Assembly: GCA_045648165.1 (NCBI GenBank)
Contig: JAZRNL010000002.1
Coordinates: forward strand, 1 to 33,876
Reading direction: 5' to 3'
DNA length: 33,876 bases
Source: RGIG9115 sp045648165
GTDB lineage: Bacteria; Bacillota; Clostridia; UBA1381
Shown: positions 15,360-23,780 of the stretch, in pieces
Numbering within the stretch: position 1 is the stretch's first letter
How the letters are laid out: every line of letters starts with the position of its first letter
The notes under the pieces: model-generated
What the model saw: only the letters and a program-made list of their open reading frames with translations
Told to the model about the DNA's origin: nothing
The model's database searches: none
Position numbers and translations under genes: made by a program

Positions 15360-16370
15360 ATGGCAGTTAAAGTTGCGATTAATGGTTTTGGACGTATCGG
15401 ACGTCTTGCATTCAGACAGATGTTCGGTGCTGAAGGTTATGAAGTTGTTGCTATCAACGATCTTACAGACGCTAAGATGCTTGCACATCTTCTCAAGTAT
15501 GACTCTTCACAGGGAAGATATGATGGTCATACAGTAACAGCAGGTGAAGACAGCATCACAGTTGATGGCAAGGAAATTAAAATCTATGCTTGTAAAGATG
15601 CTAACGATTGTCCTTGGGGCGCACTTGATGTAGACGTAGTTCTTGAGTGCACAGGTTTCTATTGCTCTAAGGAAAAGAGTCAGGCTCATATCAATGCAGG
15701 TGCAAAGAAAGTTGTTATTTCTGCTCCCGCAGGCAATGACCTTAAGACTATCGTATTCAGCGTAAACGAAGATACACTTACAAAGGAAGACACAATCATT
15801 TCTGCTGCATCTTGTACTACAAACTGTCTTGCTCCTATGGCAAAGGCTCTTAACGATTATGCAGCAATTCAGTCAGGTATCATGGCTACAATCCATGCTT
15901 ACACAGGCGACCAGATGATCCTTGACGGTCCTCACAGAAAGGGTGATTTCCGCCGTGCACGTGCAGGTGCTGTTAATATCGTTCCTAACTCTACAGGTGC
16001 TGCAAAGGCTATCGGTCTTGTAATCCCTGAGCTTAACGGAAAGCTCATCGGTGCTGCACAGCGTGTACCCGTTCCCACAGGCTCAACAACAATTCTTACA
16101 GCAGTTGTTAAGGGTAAGGACGTTACTAAGGAAGGCATCAATGCAGCTATGAAGGCAGCTGCAAGCGCTTCATTCGGTTACAACGAAGATGAAATCGTTT
16201 CTTCTGATATCGTAGGTATTACTTACGGTTCACTCTTCGATGCAACTCAGACAATGGTTGCTCCCATCGGCGAAGACCTTTACCAGGTACAGGTTGTTTC
16301 TTGGTATGATAACGAAAATTCATACACAAGCCAGATGGTTCGTACAATCAAGTACTTCGCAGAGCTTTAA
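15360..16370 (+). CDS. gapA: glyceraldehyde-3-phosphate dehydrogenase, type I
   Basis: 336 aa, the usual length. NAD-binding GFGRIGRL at 10-17 and Asp in AINDLTD favour NAD over NADP. The catalytic Cys152 is in ASCTTNCLAP, and the C-terminal WYDNENSYTSQMV is the standard end motif. It oxidises glyceraldehyde-3-phosphate to 1,3-bisphosphoglycerate in glycolysis. It is a single-gene unit with its own promoter, a strong ribosome site and its own terminator, not followed by pgk as in many Clostridia. Codons look adapted to high expression. Confidence 0.97.
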   Translation: MAVKVAINGFGRIGRLAFRQMFGAEGYEVVAINDLTDAKMLAHLLKYDSSQGRYDGHTVTAGEDSITVDGKEIKIYACKDANDCPWGALDVDVVLECTGFYCSKEKSQAHINAGAKKVVISAPAGNDLKTIVFSVNEDTLTKEDTIISAASCTTNCLAPMAKALNDYAAIQSGIMATIHAYTGDQMILDGPHRKGDFRRARAGAVNIVPNSTGAAKAIGLVIPELNGKLIGAAQRVPVPTGSTTILTAVVKGKDVTKEGINAAMKAAASASFGYNEDEIVSSDIVGITYGSLFDATQTMVAPIGEDLYQVQVVSWYDNENSYTSQMVRTIKYFAEL

Positions 16371-16379
16371 TAATAAAAC

Positions 16380-16412
16380 AAAGGGATGTGCAAAATGCGC
16401 ATCCCTTTATTA
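16380..16412. terminator. terminator between gapA and the HAD gene
   Basis: A 12-bp stem with one wobble (16380-16391 with 16397-16408, loop AAAAT) is followed by T/A-rich sequence. It serves gapA and abuts the stop of the convergent HAD phosphatase gene. Confidence 0.85.
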
Positions 16413-16976
16413 TTTAAGCCTTTTTATTTTTTTGCCCTTAACCAGGTATGCTTCGTCTGCAAATTCAATCATTGATTTGTCGTTCATTGAGTCTGTATAG
16501 AAGCATATTTTTTCATTATCTGAAATGTATTTAAGCAATAGCTCTCTTTTATGCTCTCTGTAGCAAAGCCTTTGCAATTTCCCGGTTTTTGTGTCAATCT
16601 CGGAGGATATCACATTTCTTATTCCAAGCTCTTTTACCGGGATTTCAATCAGAAATCCGAATGTGGCGGTGAGTAGAATATCGTCATCTCTTTTTTGCTT
16701 AAGATAGAAGGGCTTTATTTTTTTTAAGTTCTTATTCCAGAATTCACGAAGCAATCCGTCCAGGTCATTAAAATCGTCCAGCAAATCCTTAGCATATTTT
16801 TCCACATATTCTCTTAGCTCGTCAATTGTTATAAGGCACATTTTGTATTTGACAAGCTTTACAATGAGCAGGGGAACAAGCCTTAACAGGCTCGAATCCT
16901 TTTTCAGACAGAAAAAGAAAAAATCAACTGCGCTTTCGCCGTCGTAGATGGTGTTGTCAAAATCATAAACATTCAT
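16410..16976 (-). CDS. HAD-IB family phosphatase
   Basis: 188 aa. Motif I DFDNTIYDG is at residues 5-13 (Asp5 nucleophile, Asp7 acid/base), motif II Thr lies in TATFGFLIE, and motif IV is FYTDSMNDKSMIEFA. The cap helices are Lys-rich. HAD-IB enzymes remove phosphate from small molecules such as phosphoserine or lipid head groups. Its start overlaps the stop of the PlsC gene (TAATG), so the two are translated together. In several bacteria a HAD-IB and a PlsC domain are fused in one protein. This makes a lysophosphatidate or phosphatidate-type substrate a reasonable guess, not a demonstrated one. It is the last gene of the eight-gene unit. Confidence 0.82.
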   Translation of the reverse strand: MNVYDFDNTIYDGESAVDFFFFCLKKDSSLLRLVPLLIVKLVKYKMCLITIDELREYVEKYAKDLLDDFNDLDGLLREFWNKNLKKIKPFYLKQKRDDDILLTATFGFLIEIPVKELGIRNVISSEIDTKTGKLQRLCYREHKRELLLKYISDNEKICFYTDSMNDKSMIEFADEAYLVKGKKIKRLK

Positions 16977-17557
16977 TAATCAGTTCCTTTATCAAGAGCC
17001 TTCATTGCCGACCAGACTTTGTCTGCCAGGTCTTTAAGCTCGCTTGGAGTAAGACGCGCATCGAAGTATGGTGACAAGTCGAAGGGCTTGCCTACAGTGA
17101 GGACTATTTTGTTGCGAAATCCATAGGTTCCGCTTATGTATGCCGGAACAATATTTTTCCTGGCTTTTATTGCAATAAGAAGAACTCCTTCTTTTATAGG
17201 TTCATCGGTGCCCGGCTTTATTCTTGTGCCGTGGGGGAAAACAAGAAGCTTTTCGTCCTTTTTAAGGATACGCATTGCGGTTTTAATCGCGGTTATATCT
17301 GCATTTCCGCGGTCCACGGGGAATGCACCGATCGTTGTAAAGAACCACTTAAACAGTTTGTTCTTAAATAGCTCTGCCTTTGCCATAATTCTTAATTTTA
17401 TCGGGCAGAATCCTATAACAAGGAGGGGGTCGTAATTGCTTATATGGTTTGGGGCAATTATTGCGCCTTCTTGGGGAATGTTTTCCAGGCCTTCAATCTT
17501 AACATTAAACGCTATCCTGAAATATACTCTTACTAAAAATCTTAAAACAGTCATCAT
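16976..17557 (-). CDS. plsC: 1-acyl-sn-glycerol-3-phosphate acyltransferase (PlsC family)
   Basis: 193 aa, a membrane-associated acyltransferase that makes phosphatidic acid from lysophosphatidic acid. Motif I NHISNYD gives the catalytic pair His38 and Asp43. Motif III reads FPHGTR (107-112) where most members have FPEGTR, a Glu-to-His change at a substrate-binding position. Hydrophobic stretches at the N-terminus suggest membrane contact. The ATG at 17557 overlaps the cmk stop (TAATG), and its own stop overlaps the HAD start. A second ATG is the next codon. A cmk-plsC order is common in Firmicutes. Confidence 0.9.
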   Translation of the reverse strand: MMTVLRFLVRVYFRIAFNVKIEGLENIPQEGAIIAPNHISNYDPLLVIGFCPIKLRIMAKAELFKNKLFKWFFTTIGAFPVDRGNADITAIKTAMRILKKDEKLLVFPHGTRIKPGTDEPIKEGVLLIAIKARKNIVPAYISGTYGFRNKIVLTVGKPFDLSPYFDARLTPSELKDLADKVWSAMKALDKGTD

Positions 17558-18228
17558 TACAGTATACCGGCCTTTTCTTTTATTATACGTATTGCTTCCG
17601 AAATAGATTCCTCTAAAGTGAGATTTGTGGTATCCAGGAGTATTGCATCCTCTGCCTGACGCAGGGGTGAAACTGCCCTCTCGCTATCGTTTTTATCCCG
17701 GGCTTCAATGTCGCGGCATATGTCGTCAAGATTACATTCAATGCCTTTTTCTTTAAGCTCAAGATACCGTCTTTCGCCTCTCGCACGGCTGGATGCAGTA
17801 AGGAATATTTTACATTCCGCATCAGGAAGAACGGTTGTTGCAATATCACGTCCGTCCATTACCACATTTTTACCTTCTGCAAACTCCTGCTGCATTTTAA
17901 CGAGCTTTTTACGGACTTCGCCGATAACCGCAACGTTTGAAGCTGCCATACTTACGTCTTCTGTGCGGATAAGAGATGTTACATTTTCGCCGTTTAAAAA
18001 CATAAGCTGACCATCAGGGGTGGGTTTTATGTCGATTTCAATTTCGTCCATATGCTCTGCAACCCGGTTATGCTCATTTGGTATATCTATGCCCAGTCTC
18101 AGCATATAAAGCCCTACTGTTCTGTACATAGCTCCTGTATCAATATATACATATCCCAGGTCAGATGCTGCTTTTTTTGATATTGTGCTTTTTCCTGCTC
18201 CTGCAGGTCCGTCAATTGCTACTTTCAT
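17557..18228 (-). CDS. cmk: cytidylate kinase
   Basis: 223 aa. The P-loop GPAGAGKST is at residues 6-14, followed by VYIDTGAMYRTVG, a CMP-binding DGRDIATTVLPDAECKIFL segment and the lid region RRYLELKEKG with RDKNDSERAVSPL. It phosphorylates CMP and dCMP in pyrimidine salvage. I start at the ATG at 18228 rather than a GTG four codons earlier, because MKVAIDGPAG is the family's usual start. It is 16 bases behind luxS and overlaps plsC by one base. Confidence 0.95.
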   Translation of the reverse strand: MKVAIDGPAGAGKSTISKKAASDLGYVYIDTGAMYRTVGLYMLRLGIDIPNEHNRVAEHMDEIEIDIKPTPDGQLMFLNGENVTSLIRTEDVSMAASNVAVIGEVRKKLVKMQQEFAEGKNVVMDGRDIATTVLPDAECKIFLTASSRARGERRYLELKEKGIECNLDDICRDIEARDKNDSERAVSPLRQAEDAILLDTTNLTLEESISEAIRIIKEKAGIL

Positions 18229-18244
18229 ATGTGTTCTCACTTTC

Positions 18245-18694
18245 TCAGTAATAAAAGCTGTGTTCTTTTGAATTCAGTATCTCAAGATATTCCGAAGCCT
18301 CATTTTTTGCCGCTTCCAGGCTCAGGGTTTTATAATTTCCACATTCCACCGGGCTGTTTCCAAAAATTTCACCCTGATGGTCTGCAACCTGTTTTAATGC
18401 TTTTTTTAATGCTTCAAGAAATTTTAAATTGTCGTCCATTCGGACAAGCACGTAAAAACCCGTCTGGCACCCCATTGGTCCCACATATATTATTTTGTCT
18501 GCAATATCTCCGTTCCGGAGATATGTGGCAAGCATATGCTCCAGGGAGTGCATTGCGGAAATTGATATAAGACTATCGGTGTTAGGTTTTTTCATGCGCA
18601 GGTCGTATGTTACAATATCACCGTCTTTGCGGGAAACATAAATCCCCGGCTCAAGCACGGTGTGGTCAACCGTAAAGCTTGTTATTTTTTCCAT
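18245..18694 (-). CDS. luxS: S-ribosylhomocysteine lyase
   Basis: 149 aa, close to the usual 150-160. His49, Glu52 and His53 lie in AMHSLEHMLATYLRN, Cys76 in GPMGCQTGFY and Cys118 in PVECGNYK. By family knowledge His49, His53 and Cys118 bind iron or zinc, while Glu52 and Cys76 are catalytic. It cleaves S-ribosylhomocysteine to homocysteine and DPD, the precursor of AI-2, and so recycles the methyl-donor by-product. The Pfs nucleosidase that acts before it is not in the window. The ATG follows AAAGGA, and it lies 21 bases behind rqcH in the same unit. Confidence 0.96.
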   Translation of the reverse strand: MEKITSFTVDHTVLEPGIYVSRKDGDIVTYDLRMKKPNTDSLISISAMHSLEHMLATYLRNGDIADKIIYVGPMGCQTGFYVLVRMDDNLKFLEALKKALKQVADHQGEIFGNSPVECGNYKTLSLEAAKNEASEYLEILNSKEHSFYY

Positions 18695-18715
18695 ATTTTA
18701 TAATCCTTTCAAAAA

Positions 18716-20449
18716 TCAAACCTGTAATTCTTCATGGGGGTTCGGCTTTACATACAATGTGTTGTAGCTATCGTAAATAACCATACCCGGTTTTGCGCCG
18801 TTTGGTTTTTTAACATTTTTAACAACGGTGAAGTCAACCGGCACCTGATTTGATTCTCTGCCTTTTGAGTAGTATGCGGCAATTTCCGCCGCAATTCGTA
18901 TAACACTGTCAGGTACGTCTTTGTCAATACCAAGCTTGATTATAACGTGTGAACCGTGAATTTGCTTTGTGTGGAACCACAGGTCGGATGAATTTGCAGT
19001 TTTAAGGGTGAGCTGATCGTTTTGAGTGTTATTCTTACCTGCAAATATATCAAAACCTTCTGCCAAAAAATGAACAGGCTTTGAAGCGGGTGATTTTTGC
19101 CCTTTCCTGCCGTTTCTCTTTAAAAAGCCCTCTTCTGAAAGTTCGTGGCGTATTGCATTTATATCCGCCTCGCTTGTGCAGTTTTCTACTGCCGCAAGGG
19201 TACTTTCAAGATATCCGATTTGTAATTCGTTAAGCTCAAGCTGCTGTGCCGCTTCCGTTTCTGCAGTTTTTGCTTTTGTATATTTTTTGTAATACCTCTG
19301 TGCATTTTGCGAAGGGGTCAGGGATGGGTCCAGATGTATTGTTACGTTTTTACATTCAGGGTCGTAAAAGTCTGCCACGGTAACCGATGTTGCATTTTCC
19401 TCCACTGCATAAAGGTTTGATGTTAAAAGATCGCCGTATATTTTGTGCTTTTCTTTGTTATCTGCATCTTTTATAGTTTGTGTAAGAATTATTTTCTTTT
19501 TATAACAACGTTCAAGGAGGTTTGTGAGAAGCTTTGTTATATCCCCGGTTTTTTGTTTCATTCTCTCAAGTGCGTCGCGTCCGCTGTAGAATTTGTCGGT
19601 AACTTCGTTCATAAGGGGATATTTTATAACCTTCATAAGCCCCTCATACTGCATAATCTCAATTGCACTGAAATCAATCATTTTTTGCGCACTTTCGTCT
19701 TTTATTATGCAAGGGGTAAATTCGCTGTTTAAAACCCTTTGTTTCAAATCTGTAATGCTTTTTACAAGAGGCTCTGTATGGGTAACTTCTCCTGTATGCA
19801 TATCCGCCACACCATATGCCCTGTATATTATTTCCCGGGCGGTTAACGGGCTTATTCCGGAAATCGCTCCAAGAACTGCTTTTGAAAGCATTGTTCCGGG
19901 ATTTAAGGGAGGGAGAGTTCCGTCAAACTCTGTAAGCGGTGTTTTGTCCTGCTCCGGCGGGAATTCGTATATCATCCCCGGCAACACCTGGCGGACGGAG
20001 CTTACAGTTATATCAACATGCTTTATGCAGTCTATGATTTTCATAGAACTGTCGGTAAGAATAATATTTGAATGGCGTCCCATAATCTCTGTTATAAGAT
20101 GCTTTACTGTGAGGTCTCCGAGCTCGTCGTAGCTTTCGATGTCCATTATAATTATTCTTTCAAAATCCTTTTGACGAACATTGGTAATCTTCCCGCTTCC
20201 CAAGTGCTTTCGAAGAAGCATACAAAAAAGAGGTGCCGTGAGAGGATTTGCCTTTTTCGTTTCTGTAAAATGAATTCTCGGATGAGAGGAGCCTGCCGAC
20301 AGAACAAGCCTGAAGCTATCGGAGAAAGTACGTATGTGAAGCACAATTTCGTCTTTTTCAGGCTGGTGGATTTTATCTATTCTGCCGTTAACTGTCTTTA
20401 AACAAATTTCCTCGGCAAGGCATTTAATTGCCGGTGCGTCAAGCGCCAT
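18716..20449 (-). CDS. rqcH: RqcH ribosome quality control factor (NFACT / Fbp54 family)
   Basis: 577 aa, the full family length. An NFACT-N domain starts the protein (MALDAPAIKCLAEEI, about 1-200), then come a helix-hairpin-helix region, a long coiled coil (about 280-430) and the C-terminal NFACT-R domain (FDIFAGKNNTQNDQL, then LWFHTKQIHGSHVII). By family knowledge it binds stalled 50S subunits and recruits tRNA-Ala to add C-terminal alanine tails that mark nascent chains for degradation. Older annotation calls it fibronectin-binding. Its ribosome site GAGGTGA overlaps the stop of the GerMN gene 7 bases upstream, so it is coupled to it. Confidence 0.94.
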   Translation of the reverse strand: MALDAPAIKCLAEEICLKTVNGRIDKIHQPEKDEIVLHIRTFSDSFRLVLSAGSSHPRIHFTETKKANPLTAPLFCMLLRKHLGSGKITNVRQKDFERIIIMDIESYDELGDLTVKHLITEIMGRHSNIILTDSSMKIIDCIKHVDITVSSVRQVLPGMIYEFPPEQDKTPLTEFDGTLPPLNPGTMLSKAVLGAISGISPLTAREIIYRAYGVADMHTGEVTHTEPLVKSITDLKQRVLNSEFTPCIIKDESAQKMIDFSAIEIMQYEGLMKVIKYPLMNEVTDKFYSGRDALERMKQKTGDITKLLTNLLERCYKKKIILTQTIKDADNKEKHKIYGDLLTSNLYAVEENATSVTVADFYDPECKNVTIHLDPSLTPSQNAQRYYKKYTKAKTAETEAAQQLELNELQIGYLESTLAAVENCTSEADINAIRHELSEEGFLKRNGRKGQKSPASKPVHFLAEGFDIFAGKNNTQNDQLTLKTANSSDLWFHTKQIHGSHVIIKLGIDKDVPDSVIRIAAEIAAYYSKGRESNQVPVDFTVVKNVKKPNGAKPGMVIYDSYNTLYVKPNPHEELQV

Positions 20450-20456
20450 CTGGTGT

Positions 20457-21290
20457 TCACCTCTGCTTTGTGATTAGTTTGCCTTCGTTCATAATCCACA
20501 CCTCTTCAACTCCGCTCAGTGACGAGAGAGTATGTGAAAGTGAAGATTTGATAATATCCATATTTGCAGACTTTGGCAATGAAGCAAAATTGACGTAGCA
20601 TATTCCTGATTTGGTTTCTGCCGAAATCAGGATTGTACCTGTCGGAAATACCTTATAAAGACCCCGGGTTTCGGGGCCGTTTATAAGTGCCTGCACTGCA
20701 TTGTGTTCTATGCTTCCGTTTGCTGCATCTATTTTGCGGGTTTCAGGTTGAAGCAGACCCTCTTTGTTTTTAAAGTATAAATCGCAGGAGTATGTCATTA
20801 TCTCCTTTGAATTCATTATATTGATGGATGACTCGGAAAGGTATCCGATTTTTTTCCCCGCAGGAGTTTTTAATGGTGAGTTATCCACAGTGACTTTAAC
20901 CTCGGTTATTCCGATTATGGCGGAGGTACTGCATATGGATTTCACTATTGAGTAAATCCTCAGGAGATTAAGCTGAGGGTTGTCTGATAAAAAATCCTCT
21001 GCAAGGTCTACGGTGATTTTTTCGGCTGAGTCAAATGTTATTGTGTTTATTGTAAATCTTTGGCTCATTGAGCCTTTTGATTGTAGCTTCATAACGATGT
21101 TGTAGGGAATATGCGTAGCATCGTTAAAAGAAATGCTTTCTGTGTCAGTAACAAGCGATGTTCCGGCTCTATTCGGGTAATAAAGCACTGCAGTTATGGT
21201 GTTGCGGTTTATCTGCGCAAGGAAAAATCCGCCTGCAATCAGAACAGTTGCTATAAGAACGGCTCCTGTTACGAGAAGTTTTTTCTTCAT
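20457..21290 (-). CDS. membrane-anchored protein with two GerMN domains
   Basis: 277 aa. One N-terminal membrane helix (about 5-27) has no lipobox cysteine, so it is an anchor rather than a lipoprotein. Two tandem GerMN domains follow (about 33-145 and 165-277). The second contains the typical NAVQALINGP and GICYVNFA segments. B. subtilis GerM, with two such domains, works in sporulation and germination. Actinobacterial LpqB also carries a GerMN domain and partners the MtrB kinase. Here the gene overlaps the histidine kinase stop by four bases (ATGA) after GGAGGT, so it may act with that kinase. The role is inferred. Confidence 0.85.
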   Translation of the reverse strand: MKKKLLVTGAVLIATVLIAGGFFLAQINRNTITAVLYYPNRAGTSLVTDTESISFNDATHIPYNIVMKLQSKGSMSQRFTINTITFDSAEKITVDLAEDFLSDNPQLNLLRIYSIVKSICSTSAIIGITEVKVTVDNSPLKTPAGKKIGYLSESSINIMNSKEIMTYSCDLYFKNKEGLLQPETRKIDAANGSIEHNAVQALINGPETRGLYKVFPTGTILISAETKSGICYVNFASLPKSANMDIIKSSLSHTLSSLSGVEEVWIMNEGKLITKQR

Positions 21291-22708
21291 ACCTCCTCGC
21301 CTCCGTTTCCGGATGTTGCAGTATCATTGCCGGCAGGCAATGTCATAACAAAGCAGCTTCCGCCTTCAGGGTTGTCCTCAACATGGATAGTACCGCCGTG
21401 AAGTAATATAGCTTCTTTTGCAATTGCAAGGCCAAGCCCCGTTCCTCCTGTTTCTCTTGTACGTGAATCATCAAGGCGGTAGAAACGTTCAAACACCCTT
21501 TCTTTGAACTCATCGGGGATACCTTTTCCTGAATCCAGAATTTTAACCGTTAATATGCGGTCAGCAATAACTGCCGTGATTTTAACTACGGTGCCGATTT
21601 TTGAGTATTTTACAGCATTTTCAACAATGTTATACATAGACTCCCATATGCGGTCGTAGTCCAGCATCACGGGAGGCATATCTGCAGGGATATCTGAAGA
21701 TATGGTAATATTTTTGCCTGCGGCAATAGGTGTCAGATTATTTTTAATACGCTGAATCATCATTCCTACATCTACAAGCTCCGGTGTGATATCCGTCTCC
21801 TTTGAGTCGAGCTTTGTAAGAAGCAGAAGCTTTTCTATAATACGTGTAAGACGGTCAACCTCATCGCTAAGGTCGGAGAGGAACTCCTGTACCATGGCGG
21901 GGTCCGGATTGTCGGAGGCAGTTATACTATCGCAAATCAGCTTAATGGTTGCCATAGGAGTTTTAAGCTCATGAGAAGCATCGGATACGAATTTTCTTCG
22001 TTTCGATTCCAGAAGTTCAAGCTCGGTGCTCATATAGTTTATGGCATTTGCGAGCTGATCTATTTCCGAATTGCCTTGCACCGGAATTTTTTTGCTGAAG
22101 TTGCCTTTTGAAAATTCCTGTACTGCACTTATAAAGTCGTTAAGGGGGGAGATAACAGAACTGCTCATACGATAGCTTAAAAATGCAATAAGGATTATGA
22201 AAATAAGGGAAAATGCTATAAGCCCGTCACGTATGCCTTTTATAAGCCTATCGGTCTCTGCCATATCCTCAGACAGAAAAACAGTGCCTGAGACAATGCC
22301 GTCACCTGAAATGGGCACTGCCACAGATAATGTTTTTATTCCTGTTTCATTTTTGCGGACCAAAGCGGATTCCGAACCTGAGAGGGCATCAAATATAACG
22401 GAGCTTGCAAGGATTATTCCGTCAGCAGCTGCGGCAGAATTTGTGTCGTATACAGCTTCACCGGCACTGTCGGTGATTATGCCGCGGATTCCGGAACCGT
22501 AAAGACTTTTTGAAAGAATATCCCCGGCGTATTCCATATCATCTCCGGCACGGGAAACGGAGCCGGAAATAATGTGTGCCCGTGCAAACAAATCAGCTTC
22601 TTTGCCGCGGTAAATGTTCCGGGCAGAAAGGGTTGTCATAAAAATGCACATAACTGTAAGTGCCGCAGCTATAACTGCAACATAAAAAATGTTAGCTCTT
22701 GTGCGCAA
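21287..22708 (-). CDS. sensor histidine kinase, OmpR-system type
   Basis: 473 aa. Membrane helices at about 8-28 and 161-180 enclose an extracellular sensor of about 130 residues (sCache-like). A HAMP domain (about 181-235), a HisKA domain with His246 in SDASHELKTPMATIK and a HATPase domain follow (N box NIVENAVKYS, DSGKGIP, GGTGLGLAI). It should phosphorylate the response regulator encoded just upstream. The start is odd: no ATG fits. TTG at 22708 is used here without a clear ribosome site. The frame stays open upstream and could encode NRFIPKSLRTR, so an ATT start nearer the regulator is possible. Confidence 0.9.
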   Translation of the reverse strand: MRTRANIFYVAVIAAALTVMCIFMTTLSARNIYRGKEADLFARAHIISGSVSRAGDDMEYAGDILSKSLYGSGIRGIITDSAGEAVYDTNSAAAADGIILASSVIFDALSGSESALVRKNETGIKTLSVAVPISGDGIVSGTVFLSEDMAETDRLIKGIRDGLIAFSLIFIILIAFLSYRMSSSVISPLNDFISAVQEFSKGNFSKKIPVQGNSEIDQLANAINYMSTELELLESKRRKFVSDASHELKTPMATIKLICDSITASDNPDPAMVQEFLSDLSDEVDRLTRIIEKLLLLTKLDSKETDITPELVDVGMMIQRIKNNLTPIAAGKNITISSDIPADMPPVMLDYDRIWESMYNIVENAVKYSKIGTVVKITAVIADRILTVKILDSGKGIPDEFKERVFERFYRLDDSRTRETGGTGLGLAIAKEAILLHGGTIHVEDNPEGGSCFVMTLPAGNDTATSGNGGEEV

Positions 22709-22727
22709 TGACTTCGGGATAAACCGA

Positions 22728-23411
22728 TTAATCTTTTCTGTAATAATAGCCTACACCCCATTTGGTTTTGATATATTCCGGTTGTGCCGGATGTACTTCG
22801 ATTTTTTCTCTTAAACGTCTGATATGAACGTCCACTGTTCTTACGTCGCCCGGGTAGTCAAAGCCCCATGCAATATCAAGAAGATTTTCCCTTGTATATA
22901 CCTTTCCGGGGTTTTTCATAAACAGCTCCAGGAGGTCAAATTCCTTGCCTGTAAGCTCGATTGTTTTATCGCCGATGGCTGCACGTTTAAAGTTGTAGTC
23001 AAGACGTATATCTCCTGATACAAGCACCTTGTCGCGGTCACCTTTTTTTACGGGGTTCACACGGCGGAGGATTGCCTTTATGCGGGCAGAAACCTCACGG
23101 ATGTTGAAGGGCTTTGTTATATAATCATCTGCCCCGTATTCAAGGCCGAGAATTTTGTCGATATCCTCGCTCTTTGCAGTGAGCATAATGATGGGTACGT
23201 TTGAAAAGCTTCTTACGCTTCTGCAAACTGACAGTCCGTCCATTTTCGGGAGCATAAGGTCAAGTAGTATAAGGTCGATTGAGTCATCATGAGCAAGACG
23301 CACAGCCTCTTCGCCGTCAAAAGCGGTTTCTACGGTGTAGCCTTCCTGTTCAAGATTATATTTTATACCCTTTACCAGTAATTTTTCATCATCTACAACA
23401 AGAATTTTCAT
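22728..23411 (-). CDS. response regulator, OmpR/PhoB family
   Basis: 227 aa. The receiver domain (1-120) has the acidic pair in VVDDEK, the phospho-acceptor Asp51 (LLDLMLPKMDG) and the Lys of YITKPF. A winged-helix DNA-binding domain (about 130-227) ends with VRTVDVHIRRLREKIE and KTKWGVGYYYRKD. It resembles the WalR/MtrA group. It is the first gene of the eight-gene minus-strand unit and 19 bases upstream of its kinase. The ATG has AAGGGAG unusually far upstream (about 13 bases). No strong promoter was found before it. Confidence 0.94.
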   Translation of the reverse strand: MKILVVDDEKLLVKGIKYNLEQEGYTVETAFDGEEAVRLAHDDSIDLILLDLMLPKMDGLSVCRSVRSFSNVPIIMLTAKSEDIDKILGLEYGADDYITKPFNIREVSARIKAILRRVNPVKKGDRDKVLVSGDIRLDYNFKRAAIGDKTIELTGKEFDLLELFMKNPGKVYTRENLLDIAWGFDYPGDVRTVDVHIRRLREKIEVHPAQPEYIKTKWGVGYYYRKD

Positions 23412-23780
23412 AATTATTTCCGACGCTCCCTTAAAAAAATAAAATCATATTTAACTATAGAATTAGATGCCGCTCAATTTTTGCCGATATGATATAAATC
23501 TCGCAAGAGATTTATATTGCTGAGTTTAATCGTTTCACGACTAAATTCATTATATATTATTTATTCAATTTTTGCAATAGAAAAATTACAAAAATTACAT
23601 ATTTTTTTGCCTGTAAAAAAGATTTCCTTTTTGCCCCAAAGAATGGAGGCAGGGGGGTGGAGATTTTTAAATCTTTTTTCTATTTACCTTAAAACATCTA
23701 TTGACATAATTCCCAATTCAATGTATAATATTATTAAGATGGGGAGTTTATGTACTTTTCGGGAAAGAGAGGGATTGATA
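23412..23780. other. 369-base divergent region between the regulator and cdaA
   Basis: It holds a consensus plus-strand promoter (23701-23729) and an inverted repeat near 23490-23516 (ATAAATCTC and GAGATTTAT around a short loop) that may be a decayed member of the hairpin-array family. The rest is AT-rich. An open frame runs through it into cdaA but is not coding. Confidence 0.6.
23701..23729 (+). promoter_or_regulatory. consensus promoter of the cdaA-ileS gene run
   Basis: TTGACA (23701-23706) and TATAAT (23724-23729) have exactly 17 bases between them. Transcription would start near 23736, about 45 bases before the cdaA GTG, which also rules out any cdaA start further upstream. Confidence 0.9.

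Noticed and set aside
19593..20132. 179-codon plus-strand open frame
   Set aside because: It lies antisense to rqcH and resembles no family.
23517..23780. Extension of the cdaA frame from a TTG
   Set aside because: The consensus cdaA promoter lies within it and its residues do not look like the family. The GTG at 23781 has a ribosome site.
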